Part shown: positions 57,984 through 64,000 of the stretch, one piece after another
Layout of the letters: each line of letters opens with the position of its first letter
Numbering within the stretch: position 1 is the first letter of the stretch
Source: Actinophytocola sp044466355
GTDB taxonomy: Bacteria > Actinomycetota > Actinomycetes > Mycobacteriales > Pseudonocardiaceae
Direction: 5' to 3'
Assembly (NCBI RefSeq): GCF_044466355.1
Contig: NZ_JBITMQ010000008.1
Coordinates: 62,001-126,000 of the forward strand
DNA length: 64,000 bases
Notes under the pieces: generated by a model
Seen by the model: the letters and a program-made list of their open reading frames with translations, nothing else
What the model was told of the DNA's origin: nothing
The model's database searches: none
Position numbers and translations under genes: made by a program

Positions 57984-58841
57984 ATGCCCGTTCGCGCCCC
58001 GTTGAAGCCCGGTGTCCAGTCACCGCGTCGCCCGGTCCCGTCGTCCATCCCGCGGCCGGAGTACGTCGACAAACCCGCGCCTGCCCGGAACACGGACCCG
58101 TGGGTGCAGCCCGACGAGGTGATCGAGGCGATGCGCGTCGCGGGCCGGATCGCGGCGCAGGCGCTGCAGGAGGGCGGCAAGGCCGTCAAGCCGGGCGCGA
58201 CCACCGACGACATCGACGCGATCGTGCACGAGTTCCTGCTCGACCACCGCGCGTACCCGTCGACGCTCGGCTACCGGCACTTTCCCAAGTCGTGCTGCAC
58301 GTCGCTCAACGAGGTGATCTGCCACGGCATCCCGGACACGACCCGCATCGAGGACGGCGACATCGTCAACATCGACGTGACGGCGTACATCGGTGACGTC
58401 CACGGCGACACGAACGCGACGTTCCTCGCCGGCGACGTGTCGGAGGAGGCGCGCCTGCTGGTGGAACGCACACGCGAGGCCACGATGCGCGCCATCAAGG
58501 CGGTGAGGCCCGGGCGCGCCCTGAACGTGATCGGCCGGGTGATCGAGTCGTACGCCAAGCGCTTCGACTACGGCGTCATCCGCGACTTCACCGGCCACGG
58601 CATCGCCAGAAGCTTCCACAGCGGCCTGGTGATCCTCCACTACGAGGAGCCCAAGGTCGACACGGTCATCGAGAAGGGCATGACCTTCACCATCGAGCCG
58701 ATGATCACCCTGGGCGGCATCGACTACGACATCTGGAACGACGGCTGGACCGTCACCACCAAGGACAAGAGCTGGACCGCCCAGTTCGAACACACACTGG
58801 TAGTCACCGACAACGGCGCAGAAATCCTAACCCTCCCGTAA
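57984..58841 (+). CDS. map: Methionine aminopeptidase, type I
   Basis: Removes N-terminal Met from nascent proteins; 285 aa including an N-terminal extension of about 40 aa with PxxP-like motifs seen in actinobacterial MapB. The catalytic His is in LGYRHFPKSCCTSLNEVICH, the metal ligands are in VNIDVTAYIGDVHGDTNATF, GHGIARSFHSG, FTIEPMITLG and AQFEHTLVV. The last dozen codons are A/C-rich. The TAA stop is directly followed by CCCCGCGAGTCACGC, the edge of a tandem palindromic array, as in glnD. Confidence 0.96.
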   Translation: MPVRAPLKPGVQSPRRPVPSSIPRPEYVDKPAPARNTDPWVQPDEVIEAMRVAGRIAAQALQEGGKAVKPGATTDDIDAIVHEFLLDHRAYPSTLGYRHFPKSCCTSLNEVICHGIPDTTRIEDGDIVNIDVTAYIGDVHGDTNATFLAGDVSEEARLLVERTREATMRAIKAVRPGRALNVIGRVIESYAKRFDYGVIRDFTGHGIARSFHSGLVILHYEEPKVDTVIEKGMTFTIEPMITLGGIDYDIWNDGWTVTTKDKSWTAQFEHTLVVTDNGAEILTLP

Positions 58842-59271
58842 CCCCGCGAGTCACGCCCCAGAACATGCCGAGCCGCACGTTTCGTGCAGACCCGCCCTGC
58901 ACGAACTCAACAGTTCGGTGTGTATAAGGACGTGACTCGCAGTATCTATGAAGCGCGAGTCGCGTTCTCGGACAGGGTGAGTCGTACGTTTCGTGCGGGT
59001 TCCTTCTGCACGAACTCGACGGTTGGGTGTGTATAAGGACGTGACTCGCGGTGTCTGTGAAGCGCGAGTCGCGTTCTCGGACAGGGTGAGTCGTACGTTT
59101 CGTGCGGGTTCCTTCTGCACGAACTCGACGGTTGGGTGTGTATAAGGACGTGACTCGCGGTGTCTGTGAAGCGCGAGTCGCGTTGTCGGGCGGGGTGTGT
59201 TGTGTGTTTTGTGCTGGTTCTCTCTGCACGAAACGTGCAACTCGGTGTGTTCTGCCGCGTGACTCGCGGGG
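58842..59271. repeat. Four-unit tandem array of 97-bp palindromic repeats between two stop codons
   Basis: Units start at 58845, 58954, 59063 and 59172 (period 109 bp): each is 97 bp plus a 12-bp linker such as TGTCTGTGAAG. A unit begins CGCGAGTCGCG or CGCGAGTCACG and ends CGTGACTCGCG, with inner arms TTTCGTGC and GCACGAA around a loop, so each can fold as a long two-step hairpin. Units two and three are nearly identical. The left edge joins the map TAA and the right edge the hydrolase TAA (minus strand), each by the same three C. Because the period is not a multiple of three, long open frames through it are accidental. Confidence 0.92.
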
Positions 59272-59973
59272 TTATAGCAGGGTTTTTAGGAGTTCTAGGA
59301 TTGCTTCTGCTACTGGGGTTGGGTTTGTTGCGGGGGCCAGGTGGTGGGTGGGCAGGCGGCGGGTTGGCCAGCCTCTTGATTCCGCCGTTGTCGCGTCTTG
59401 TTCGTAGGGGGCCGACAGTTGTACGTAGCCTGCGGGGCCGGTCCACGTCACGTCCGGGCGTTCCTCCTTCAGGAACGCGATCGGTACCTCCGGTGCCTCG
59501 TCGGCGATCTCCGCGCGCAGGGTCGGGTCCGTGACCAGCGACTCGAGTGGGTCCGGGTCGAACCACCGTTGCCAGCGCGGCAACTGGCCCTCCCGTGACA
59601 GGGCCCGCAGTTCCGCGTACAGCGCGGCGGGCACCGTGTCCCGCCACGAGCGGCCGGGGGTCGGCAGGCCGGCGTCCACGAACACCAGGCCCGCCACCTC
59701 GTCCTCGAGGGAGTCCGCGAACGCGGGCAGCAGCGGCCCCGCCCCGCTGTGCCCGATGAGTACCACCGGGCCGTCGAGCGGTTCCCCGCTCATCGCGTCG
59801 GCGAACGCGCCGAGCAGCACCTGGTGCACGGGCGGCGCCACCACCGACGGTCGCAGGTCCAGCAGCACCGCCGGGTGACCCAGCGACGCGAGCGCGTCGG
59901 CCAGTGGACGTAGGCTCGCCGGGCCGAGGAACGGGCTGTGCACCAGAACTGCGGTGACCGGTGTCGCGGGCAT
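59272..59973 (-). CDS. Alpha/beta hydrolase family protein
   Basis: A 233-aa small serine hydrolase. The nucleophile elbow is VLIGHSGAGPLLPAF (GHSGAG), the first strand AVLVHSPFLGPASLRPLADA, and the catalytic His is probably in LPTHHLAPATNP near the C-terminus. No signal peptide. Substrate unknown. The final 25 codons prefer A and C in third position with few G, and the TAA stop is part of TAACCCCGCGAGTCACGC at the edge of the repeat array. It is divergent from cobQ with 17 bp between. Confidence 0.85.
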   Translation of the reverse strand: MPATPVTAVLVHSPFLGPASLRPLADALASLGHPAVLLDLRPSVVAPPVHQVLLGAFADAMSGEPLDGPVVLIGHSGAGPLLPAFADSLEDEVAGLVFVDAGLPTPGRSWRDTVPAALYAELRALSREGQLPRWQRWFDPDPLESLVTDPTLRAEIADEAPEVPIAFLKEERPDVTWTGPAGYVQLSAPYEQDATTAESRGWPTRRLPTHHLAPATNPTPVAEAILELLKTLL

Positions 59974-59990
59974 GACCGCGATGATGGCAG

Positions 59991-61529
59991 GTGAACGGAA
60001 GGACGCGGATGCGGGGAGCGCTGCTGGTCGCCGGGACGTCGTCCGACGCGGGCAAGAGCGTGCTGGCCGCCGGGATCTGCCGGTGGCTCGCGCGGCAGGG
60101 CGTGCGGGTCGCGCCGTTCAAGGCGCAGAACATGTCCAACAACTCGGCCGTCACCGTCGAAGGCGGGGAGATCGGGCGGGCGCAGGCCATGCAGGCCCGG
60201 GCGGCCGGGCTCGAACCCAGCGTTCGCTTCAACCCCGTTCTGCTCAAGCCCGGCTCGGACCGCAGCTCGCAGGTGGTGCTCCTCGGTAAGCCCGCAGGCA
60301 CGCTGCGGGACTACCGGCAGCGTGATTTCGGCGACACCGTGCTGTCCACATTGGACGGACTGCGGTGCGAGTTCGACGTCGTGGTCTGCGAGGGCGCCGG
60401 CTCACCGGCCGAGGTCAACCTCCGCGCGGGTGACGTCGCCAACCTCGGGCTCGCGCGTGCCGCCGACCTGCCCGTGCTCGTCGTGGGCGACATCGACCGC
60501 GGTGGGGTGCTCGCGCACCTCTTCGGCACGCTCGCCGTGCTCGATCCGGCCGACCAGGCCATGATCCAGGCGTTCGTGATCAACAAGTTCCGCGGCGATC
60601 CCGGCCTGCTGCGACCGGGCCTGGACTGGCTAACCGGCGTCACCGGGCGGCCGGTGGCCGGGGTGCTGCCGTGGCGCGAGGAGCTGTGGCTCGACACCGA
60701 GGACTCCCTGTCGTACGCGGCGGACGGCGTCATCGGACGTCCACGTCCGCCGCACGGGGACCAGTGGTTGCGGGTCGCTGTCGTGCGGTTGCCGCGGATC
60801 TCCAACGCGACCGATGTGGAGGCGCTCGCCTGCGAACCCGGCGTCGCGGTCCGGTTCGTCACCGAGCCGTCCCGGCTGGCGGACGCCGACCTCGTCGTGC
60901 TGCCCGGCACCAAGTCCACTGTGGATGATCTGAAGTGGTTGCGGGACAGTGGTATCGCCGACGCGATCGTCGGCTCGAACCTCCCGGTGGTCGGCATCTG
61001 CGGTGGGTTCCAGATGTTGGGCACCCGCATCGTCGACCACGTCGAGTCCGGAGCGGGGGAGGTTGCCGGGCTCGGGTTGCTCGACCTCGACGTCGAGTTC
61101 GCCGTCGAGAAGACCCTGGCCCGGCCGGCCGGGACCGCGTGCGGGCACCCGGTCAGCGGCTACGAGATCCACCACGGCCGGGTCGTCCGGCAGGGCACGC
61201 CCTCGCTCGTCGAGCGGGCCGACGGGACAGAGGAAGGGGCCTGGACCGATCGTGTGCTGGGCACCCACTGGCACGGGCTGCTCGACAACGACGCCTTTCG
61301 CAGGCACGTACTGCGGTGGGCGGCGGAACGGGCGGGCCGTGACGGGTTCGTCCCGGCCCCGGACACGTCCGCCGCCGCCGCGCGGGCCGCGCAGCTCGAC
61401 GTGCTCGGCGACCTCGTCGCGGAGCACCTCGACACGGCGGCGCTGGCGCGGCTCATCGAGGACGGTCCGCGGCGTGACCTGCCGGGGCTTGTGGTGAGTC
61501 GGCACGAGGTGCCGGGAGCGCTCCGCTGA
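59991..61529 (+). CDS. cobQ: Cobyric acid synthase
   Basis: Amidates adenosylcobyrinic acid a,c-diamide to cobyric acid in cobalamin biosynthesis; 512 aa. The N-terminal P-loop domain starts LLVAGTSSDAGKSVLAAGIC and has FKAQNMSNNSAVT and VVCEGAGSPAEVNLRAGD. The C-terminal class I glutaminase-like domain carries the Cys in VGICGGFQMLG and SGYEIHHGRV, with THWHGLLDND near the end. No other cob genes and no cobalamin riboswitch are visible in the window. Confidence 0.95.
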   Translation: MNGRTRMRGALLVAGTSSDAGKSVLAAGICRWLARQGVRVAPFKAQNMSNNSAVTVEGGEIGRAQAMQARAAGLEPSVRFNPVLLKPGSDRSSQVVLLGKPAGTLRDYRQRDFGDTVLSTLDGLRCEFDVVVCEGAGSPAEVNLRAGDVANLGLARAADLPVLVVGDIDRGGVLAHLFGTLAVLDPADQAMIQAFVINKFRGDPGLLRPGLDWLTGVTGRPVAGVLPWREELWLDTEDSLSYAADGVIGRPRPPHGDQWLRVAVVRLPRISNATDVEALACEPGVAVRFVTEPSRLADADLVVLPGTKSTVDDLKWLRDSGIADAIVGSNLPVVGICGGFQMLGTRIVDHVESGAGEVAGLGLLDLDVEFAVEKTLARPAGTACGHPVSGYEIHHGRVVRQGTPSLVERADGTEEGAWTDRVLGTHWHGLLDNDAFRRHVLRWAAERAGRDGFVPAPDTSAAAARAAQLDVLGDLVAEHLDTAALARLIEDGPRRDLPGLVVSRHEVPGALR

Positions 61530-61540
61530 CGATGCCACGA

Positions 61541-61694
61541 GTGGCCTCCGGCCCCCGGTTGCCAGCTTACCGGGACCAGGTGACAGTTTTTGGTTCTAAG
61601 TAAGGACTTGTGGACAACCGACGTTCCGGGCTTGTCAAGCCCGGGGTGATGTCGGTGGCCTCTGGGAGAATGGAAACCGGGGGCCGGAGGCCAC
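61541..61694. repeat. 154-bp element with 20-bp terminal inverted repeats
   Basis: GTGGCCTCCGGCCCCCGGTT at 61541-61560 is repeated perfectly inverted at 61675-61694. Inside are a second hairpin (CCGGGCTT/AAGCCCGG, 61626-61644, 3-nt loop) and a DnaA box TGTGGACAA (61609-61617). No target duplication is clear at the edges. It may be a large terminator structure after cobQ or a small MITE-like element. Confidence 0.7.
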
Positions 61695-61717
61695 GGCACC
61701 GACGCAAGCGGAAGCCA

Positions 61718-61754
61718 CGGCGGTGGGGTCCGTGGGGACCGGGGCCCACCGCCG
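61718..61754 (-). terminator. Hairpin terminator of the LAxTG surface protein gene
   Basis: CGGCGGTGGG (61718-61727) and CCCACCGCCG (61745-61754) pair over a 17-nt loop, 16 bases after the stop of the minus-strand gene. Confidence 0.6.
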
Positions 61755-61769
61755 CGGCTGGTCGCGACG

Positions 61770-62690
61770 TCAGTCCTGGTTCGCGGCGCGCCTGCGCTTC
61801 GTGATGACCAGGGCGGTGCCGCCCGCGGCGAGGAGGGTCAGGCCCGCCAACGAGATCGGCAGGATGCCGCTCGCGCCGGTCTCGGCCAGGTCGTCGTCGT
61901 TCGCCGTCTTGGTGAAGCCCTGCGTCGACGTGCTCGGCCCGGCGTCGTCCGACGTGGTGCCCGAGGTCGGTTCGCTCGGCTCGGTCGTGCCGGTCGGCGG
62001 CTCCGTGGTGCCGCCGGGCGGGGTCGTCGTGGTGGTGGGCGGCTTCGTGGTGGTGGTCGGGACGGTGCCGCCCGCCCACGCGCACTTCGCCTGCGACAGC
62101 ACGATGTCGGCGCTCGTGACGTTGCCGACCGGGCCGCCGATGATCACGTGCACGGCGTTCACCGTGAGGGCGCCGCCCTTGCGGATCTGTTCGTTGATGC
62201 GGACCTTCGCGATGCCGAGCACGTCGATCTCGCCCGGCACGGTGACGTCGATCTTCTGGCCGAGCACGGTCAGGTCGGCGATGGCGGACGTGCCGCTCAC
62301 GCCGGACGGGCCCGCGACGCACTCGGCTTCGACGATCGACGCGCTCAGGATGTTCCTGACCACCACCTCGGCGATGCTGGCCTCGCTGACCAGGCTGCGT
62401 CCCTTGAGGACGGAGGACGCGTTGAGGACGTTCGCGGTCACCAGACCGGCCACGTTGGGGCCGACCTCGACCAGTGAGTCGCGGCCGCCGCGCGGGTACA
62501 CCGCGACCGGGCGCGGGTCGATCTTCACGAGCGGCTTGTCGAGCAGGGTCGTCTTGACGGACAGCGCGTAGGCCGAGCCGGTCGGGCCCTTGTCGGCGGC
62601 GGCCGCCGGCGCGGTGAGGACCGCTGCCAGCGCGGCGACGCCCACGAGGCCGCATCCGGTCGCGAGCATGCGGGTACGACGCAAGGTCAT
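61770..62690 (-). CDS. Secreted surface protein with LAETG sorting signal (choice-of-anchor P-like)
   Basis: A 306-aa exported protein. The signal peptide (VGVAALAAVLTAPAAAADKG) cleaves near residue 32. A beta-rich domain of some 175 aa follows (SAYALSVKTTLLDKPLVKID, NVLNASSVLKGRS, ILSASIVEAECVAG), with two cysteines that could pair. A Thr/Pro-rich stalk then leads to LAETGASG (residues 268-275), a hydrophobic helix and KRRR. LAxTG is the motif of class E sortases in actinobacteria, so it is probably joined to peptidoglycan. No sortase gene lies in the window. Function unknown. Confidence 0.88.
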   Translation of the reverse strand: MTLRRTRMLATGCGLVGVAALAAVLTAPAAAADKGPTGSAYALSVKTTLLDKPLVKIDPRPVAVYPRGGRDSLVEVGPNVAGLVTANVLNASSVLKGRSLVSEASIAEVVVRNILSASIVEAECVAGPSGVSGTSAIADLTVLGQKIDVTVPGEIDVLGIAKVRINEQIRKGGALTVNAVHVIIGGPVGNVTSADIVLSQAKCAWAGGTVPTTTTKPPTTTTTPPGGTTEPPTGTTEPSEPTSGTTSDDAGPSTSTQGFTKTANDDDLAETGASGILPISLAGLTLLAAGGTALVITKRRRAANQD

Positions 62691-62734
62691 CTCCAGGGTT
62701 CGTCTGCGGATTGGTTCCCCGACGGAAGGTCCTC

Positions 62735-62763
62735 AGAATTGTGATTACCGACGGTGAAGTCAA
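62735..62763 (-). promoter_or_regulatory. Candidate promoter of the LAxTG protein gene
   Basis: On the minus strand TTGACT (62763-62758) is followed after exactly 17 bp by AATTCT (62740-62735), about 45 bp before the start codon. Both hexamers lie in a notably AT-rich stretch. Confidence 0.4.
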
Positions 62764-63044
62764 TTCACGGACAGGAGTGAGTGTTTGCTCAGAAGTGTCA
62801 CCCACAATTTCCGATCACCGTTATCGATTCGTTATATTTGTACGATGATCAGCGACTATGCGGAAGGCGACTCTGCTCCGCGGGCGGTTGCGCTGGGCCA
62901 ATCGGGTGTCCTGCTCACTCGGAGGAGTGACGCGCTCGATCACGAACGCGTCACGTTTACGTGACGCGGATCACTCTCAATTGTTCTGAATCGACAAGAA
63001 GGGCCGAGCCCGAGGAATGGCGTCGGAACCGTTCTGATAAGGAC
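62764..63044. other. AT-richer intergenic region with a 22-bp perfect palindrome
   Basis: No gene is visible between the surface protein promoter and mycothione reductase. CGCGTCACGT-TT-ACGTGACGCG (62947-62968) is a perfect palindrome with 10-bp arms, suited as a regulator site or terminator; mtr ends about 80 bp away on the minus strand. GTTATATTTGTAC near 62830 is the most AT-rich spot of the window. Confidence 0.6.
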
Positions 63045-64000
63045 TCAGTCCAGCGCCAGGTTCAGCAGCGCGTTCTCCACCAGCTCCGGCATCGCCGGGT
63101 GGATCCAGTACTGGCCGCGTGCCATCTTTCGCGCGTCCAGCCCGAAGCTCATGGCCTGGATCAACGGTTGGATCAGGGTCGACGCCTGCGGGCCGATGAT
63201 GTGCGCGCCGAGCAGCTGCCCGGTCGCCGGGTCGGCGATCAGCTTCGCGAATCCGGTCGTGTCCTCCATGGCCCAGCCGTACGCGATGCCGGCGTAGTCC
63301 TGCTTCGCGGTGACGTACTCCACGCCGCGCTCGCGCGCCTCCTCCTCGGTGATCCCCACCGACGCCACCTGCGGCGACGTGAACACCGCGTGCGGCACGA
63401 ACCGGTGGTCGGACTCGATCGGCGTGTCCGGGTGCAGCAGGTTGTGCTGCACGACGCGGGCCTCGTGGTTCGCGACGTGCTTCAGCTCGAACGGCGAGCT
63501 GATGTCACCGAGCGCCCACACGCCGTTCGCGGTGGTGTGCTGGAAGCAGTCCACGACGACGTGCCCGCTGTCGGCCACCTCGATCCCGGCGGCGGGCAGG
63601 TTCAGCAGGTCCGAGTTCGGGGTGCGGCCGACCGCGACGAGCACGAGGTCCGTCGACAGCGAGCCGCCGTCCAGGTCCAGCCGGATGCCGTCCGCGTCGC
63701 GGGAGGCGCCGAGCACCTTCTGGTTCAGGCGCACGTCCCACTTTCCGGCGGCCAGCTCCGTGAACCGCGAGCTGATGTCGCCGTCCTCGTGCCGCAGCAG
63801 CGCGCCGGACCGGGCGATGACGGTCACCTCGACGCCGAACGACGAGAACACGTGCGCGAACTCCGCCGACACGAACCCACTGCCGATGATCACCAGCCTG
63901 CGCGGCAACGTCTCCAGCCGCATGATCGTGTCGCTGGTGTGGTAGCCGACCTCGTCGAGGCCCGGCACGTCCGGCAGCACCGGCCGCGTCCCGGCGGCGA
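63045..64000 (-). CDS. mtr: Mycothione reductase (5' partial)
   Basis: C-terminal two thirds of an FAD-dependent pyridine nucleotide-disulfide reductase; the frame continues past the window edge with AAGTRPVLPDVPGLD. The NADPH-binding LVIIGSGFVSAEFAHVFSSF, the FAD motif GVWALGDISSPFELKHVANH and the dimerisation domain ending YWIHPAMPELVENALLNLAL are visible; this last HPAxPE holds the active-site His. Sequence style fits mycothione reductase, which keeps mycothiol reduced in actinobacteria, more than lipoamide dehydrogenase. The N-terminal redox CxxxxC is outside the window. Confidence 0.9.
   Translation of the reverse strand, partial: AAGTRPVLPDVPGLDEVGYHTSDTIMRLETLPRRLVIIGSGFVSAEFAHVFSSFGVEVTVIARSGALLRHEDGDISSRFTELAAGKWDVRLNQKVLGASRDADGIRLDLDGGSLSTDLVLVAVGRTPNSDLLNLPAAGIEVADSGHVVVDCFQHTTANGVWALGDISSPFELKHVANHEARVVQHNLLHPDTPIESDHRFVPHAVFTSPQVASVGITEEEARERGVEYVTAKQDYAGIAYGWAMEDTTGFAKLIADPATGQLLGAHIIGPQASTLIQPLIQAMSFGLDARKMARGQYWIHPAMPELVENALLNLALD

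Noticed and set aside
58845..59268. Insertion sequence or transposon
   Set aside because: No transposase frame and no target duplication; the element is small, palindromic and tandem.
58946..60301. A 451-codon minus-strand frame through the repeat array and into the hydrolase locus, with repeated peptides such as HRESRPYTHPTVEF
   Set aside because: The repeat period of 109 bp shifts frame in each unit and the array is palindromic; similar frames open in other registers. The real hydrolase uses another frame with clear motifs.
59991..61529. A cobalamin riboswitch or further cobalamin genes near cobQ
   Set aside because: Only 17 bp separate it from the divergent hydrolase and no conserved riboswitch core or neighbouring cob genes are visible.

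Overview
The window is a scaffolded draft piece of a very GC-rich actinobacterial chromosome, most likely a member of the Pseudonocardiaceae (Lentzea/Saccharothrix/Actinosynnema-like). The grounds are strong G/C third-position bias, frequent GTG starts, a mycothione reductase, an NgcEFG-type chitin-sugar transporter, a WhiG-type sporulation sigma factor, an LAxTG sortase substrate, and a dxr-rip-ispG-GNAT-lipoprotein PBP-map block in the order known from mycobacteria. The family assignment is inference.

Layout. 1-2.7 kb: 3' part of an N-acetylglucosamine/chitobiose-type ABC importer (binding protein, two permeases), ending at an assembly gap (10 N at 2873-2882 inside artefactual poly-G/poly-C). 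3-6.3 kb: an AbiEi-type antitoxin without its toxin, a PPOX flavoprotein, ftsY and a nitroreductase. 6.3-11.6 kb: malate synthase, a DUF6986 lyase-like protein, allantoinase and allantoicase, a purine-nitrogen unit that makes and consumes glyoxylate. 11.6-15.1 kb: a secreted lipoprotein nuclease/phosphatase, a PAP2-diacylglycerol kinase fusion and a FhuF-like Fe-S protein. 15.2-19.4 kb: nitrogen operon amt-glnK-glnD with a likely GlnR box and a hairpin that buries the amt ribosome binding site. 19.7-25.8 kb: ffh, amidohydrolase, CPBP protease, then rpsP-khpA-rimM-trmD-rplS. 25.8-33.4 kb: two signal peptidases, rnhB, DUF2469, yraN, yifB, dprA, xerC. 33.3-40.4 kb: WhiG-like sigma factor, M23 peptidase, rpsB-tsf, pyrH-frr-cdsA, methyltransferase. 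40.4-50 kb is more accessory: PadR regulator with palindromic operators, rlmN, a P450 with an SRPBCC partner, a signal-peptidase homologue lacking its catalytic residues, a molybdopterin oxidoreductase with a flavin reductase, ogt, an ArsC-like protein, TetR, and a sugar-catabolic pair. 50-58.8 kb: the MEP/regulated-proteolysis/cell-wall block. 59.3-64 kb: alpha/beta hydrolase, cobyric acid synthase, a sortase-anchored surface protein and the 3' part of mycothione reductase.

The most unusual signal is not a gene. Three unrelated genes (glnD, map and the hydrolase at 59.3 kb) all stop with the same junction, TAACCCCGCGAGTCACGC, so each TAA stop lies exactly three bases before a palindromic repeat family. 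Between map and the convergent hydrolase this family forms four 97-bp units with 12-bp linkers (109-bp period), bounded on both sides by stop codons. After glnD it forms a mirror-image array of about 22-bp repeats. The coding strand just before the stops turns A/C-rich and G-poor. A dispersed termination or 3'-end element is the simplest reading; I recognise no named family.

Other structure includes -10 hexamers placed 6-7 nt before eight start codons (leaderless transcripts), two pairs of perfect DnaA boxes each at 19-bp spacing, and several clear operators and terminators. No tRNA, rRNA, CRISPR array, insertion sequence or prophage was seen.
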